5,487 bases of DNA from Candidatus Woesearchaeota archaeon. Lineage in GTDB: Archaea; Nanobdellota; Nanobdellia; Woesearchaeales; WAPJ01. Made by a program: the position numbers and the translations under genes. Shown in pieces: positions 4,114 to 5,487 of the stretch (position 1 is its first letter; each line of letters starts with the position of its first letter). The stretch is taken from the NCBI GenBank assembly GCA_015520785.1, contig WAPJ01000061.1, positions 1-5,487 on the forward strand, read 5' to 3'. The notes beneath the pieces were generated by a model. It was given only the letters and a program-made list of their open reading frames with translations, had not been told where the DNA came from and searched no databases.

Positions 4114-5487
4114 ATGCCGGTGCTCCGCATGCCGGTAGGGAAGGAACAGGACGAGTCGTTTGAGGGTGTGAATCTCGCCGAGCTTGCACGGAAGATCACT
4201 CCTCATGTGAAAGCGTGGAGTGGGAAGTATGGCTTGCTCATTCTCATCCTCATCCCACTCCTCCTCAGCATTCTCATCCGCCTCCAGCCGATCGGCTATC
4301 CGGGCATTGAGGATCATGCGCGCGCACAAGTCTATGCGGCCGTGAAAAGCCAGATTGCAGCGCAGATCCGCCAGGCGTATCCCGGCGTTCCGGATCGCTA
4401 CTTGCAGGACGAGGTGAATAAGCGTTTCCGTGAACTCCTCAAGCAGCCGGGCGTGAAGGAACAATTAGAAAGGCAGGCGGAACAACTCGCCCAGCAGGAG
4501 AAGGCATACTTCCAATTCCCGAATGGCGCGCAGTACATGCCGGATATTGACCCGTACTTCTGGTTGTACTATGCGGAGAACATCCTCAATCACGGCTATC
4601 CAGGGGATATGATTAAGGATGGGAAGCAGTGGGATGCCCGTCAGCTTGCGCCGTATGGCCGCGAGGTCACGCCAGACCGCTGGCATGCGTATTTCCTCGC
4701 CTACTGGTATAAGCTCGTCAAGCTCTTCAAGCCGAGTATTGATCCCATGCATGCAGCCATGCTCTACCCTGTAGCGGTCATGGCGCTTGCCACGCTGCTC
4801 ATCTTCTTCCTCGCGCGCGCGGCGACGAACGCGTATGGCGGCTTCTTCGCAGCCATGCTCTTCGCCATGAACCCCGGCCTCCTCGGCAGAACCTTATACG
4901 GCAGAGCGGACACGGATGCCTGGGTGATCACCTTCCCCCTCCTCGTCTTTACCTTCGCCGTCCTCAGTATCCGCAGCAGGAAGACCTGGCAGAAGCATCT
5001 CTACGCGACCCTCGCAGGTATTACGACGGGCGTCTTCAGCTATGCGTGGGGCGGCTGGTGGTATGCTGCTGATATTGTCCTCGCAGCATACGCGCTCACC
5101 CTTCTTACCGACTGGCTTGCACGCTTCATCCTCACATCGGATCGGAAGCATTCCATCCTATCCTTCACCCTCACCCTCCTCAAGCAGAGTCGGGGATTGA
5201 TCAGCACGATCATCGCCTACTTTACGAGCATGGGCCTTACCGCCTGGCTCATCCGTGGAACACCATGGGCGGTCTTCAGCTTCCTCGGCGCACTCCACTT
5301 CAACCAGTTGAAAGCACCCGTCCGCCTCGACATCTGGCCGAACGTGCTCACCACGGTTGCAGAACTCAACCCCGCACAGAATGTCATGCAGGTTATCACG
5401 AGCGTGGGCGGTACGCTCATCTTCACGCTCAGCCTCCTCGGCATCCTCCTCGGCCTCATCCACGCCTTCCGTAAGCGTGACGAGACA
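4114..5487 (+). CDS. aglB: STT3/AglB oligosaccharyltransferase, N-terminal part (cut by window edge)
   Basis: First 458 codons, open at the window end. AglB is the membrane enzyme that moves a lipid-linked glycan onto Asn in N-X-S/T sequons outside the cell. Seen: a short cytosolic N-terminus, TM1 (about 39-57), a long hydrophilic insert (about 62-142), first DxD motif D144-I-D146-P, a multi-helix membrane domain (about 213-235, 240-257, 270-285, 296-331, 361-382, 430-450), second motif GRADTDAW with D266 and D268, and TVAE (414-417), equivalent to the TIxE/SVSE motif that contacts the sequon. The WWDxG domain lies beyond the window. The start is the first ATG after an in-frame TAA (4093-4095), with GGAG (4107-4110) only 3 nt away; a second ATG at 4129 is possible and would cost five residues. 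The insert between TM1 and DxD, rich in Gln, Glu and Lys and likely helical, is longer than in classical AglB and recalls DPANN homologues. Metal- and sequon-binding residues look intact, so it should be active if complete. Confidence 0.93.
   Translation, partial: MPVLRMPVGKEQDESFEGVNLAELARKITPHVKAWSGKYGLLILILIPLLLSILIRLQPIGYPGIEDHARAQVYAAVKSQIAAQIRQAYPGVPDRYLQDEVNKRFRELLKQPGVKEQLERQAEQLAQQEKAYFQFPNGAQYMPDIDPYFWLYYAENILNHGYPGDMIKDGKQWDARQLAPYGREVTPDRWHAYFLAYWYKLVKLFKPSIDPMHAAMLYPVAVMALATLLIFFLARAATNAYGGFFAAMLFAMNPGLLGRTLYGRADTDAWVITFPLLVFTFAVLSIRSRKTWQKHLYATLAGITTGVFSYAWGGWWYAADIVLAAYALTLLTDWLARFILTSDRKHSILSFTLTLLKQSRGLISTIIAYFTSMGLTAWLIRGTPWAVFSFLGALHFNQLKAPVRLDIWPNVLTTVAELNPAQNVMQVITSVGGTLIFTLSLLGILLGLIHAFRKRDET

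Noticed and set aside
4006..4752. Two minus-strand frames opposite the 5' part of aglB
   Set aside because: The + strand encodes clear STT3 motifs; the antisense frames show no domain and start and stop within aglB.

Overview
The window looks archaeal, most likely from a DPANN lineage of the Woesearchaeota/Pacearchaeota type; this is inferred from gene content, not from a marker gene. It carries a DRG-type GTPase with a TGS domain, a NurA-type nuclease, and a single-subunit STT3/AglB oligosaccharyltransferase with a long insert before its first DxD motif. Intergenic gaps hold TATA-like boxes and oligo-T runs, and most starts lack a clear Shine-Dalgarno sequence. Genes strongly prefer C-ending codons (ctc, atc, agc), while the gaps are A+T-rich.

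Layout: (1) 136-1227 (+) is a complete DRG-family GTPase. (2) 1228-1560 is a non-coding gap with oligo-T terminators, a palindrome beside a TATA-like box, a purine-rich stretch, copy 1 of a repeat, and a promoter-like element about 30 nt before the next start. (3) 1561-2856 (+) is a complete three-domain protein: Schlafen-type AlbA_2, a RecG-C-terminal-like ATPase domain, and a winged helix. (4) 2857-2948 holds copy 2 of the repeat and an oligo-T terminator, between convergent genes. (5) 2949-3824 (-) is a compact NurA-like nuclease, here without HerA. (6) 3825-4113 is a divergent control region with a small, well-positioned ORF just ahead of the last gene. (7) 4114-5487 (+) is the N-terminal 458 codons of aglB, cut by the window edge.

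The four genes do not form an obvious single pathway: translation-associated GTPase, AlbA_2 regulator or nuclease, DNA-end processing, and protein N-glycosylation. The most unusual feature is the AlbA_2 gene lying between two same-orientation copies of a 37-bp identical sequence. Each copy contains tandem 10-mers and inverted TCGT(T)AAA motifs, and similarity continues more loosely for about 40 bp. This could be an autoregulatory operator pair, the boundaries of a small mobile or recombining cassette, or two members of a genome-wide dispersed repeat. The sequence alone does not decide between these.
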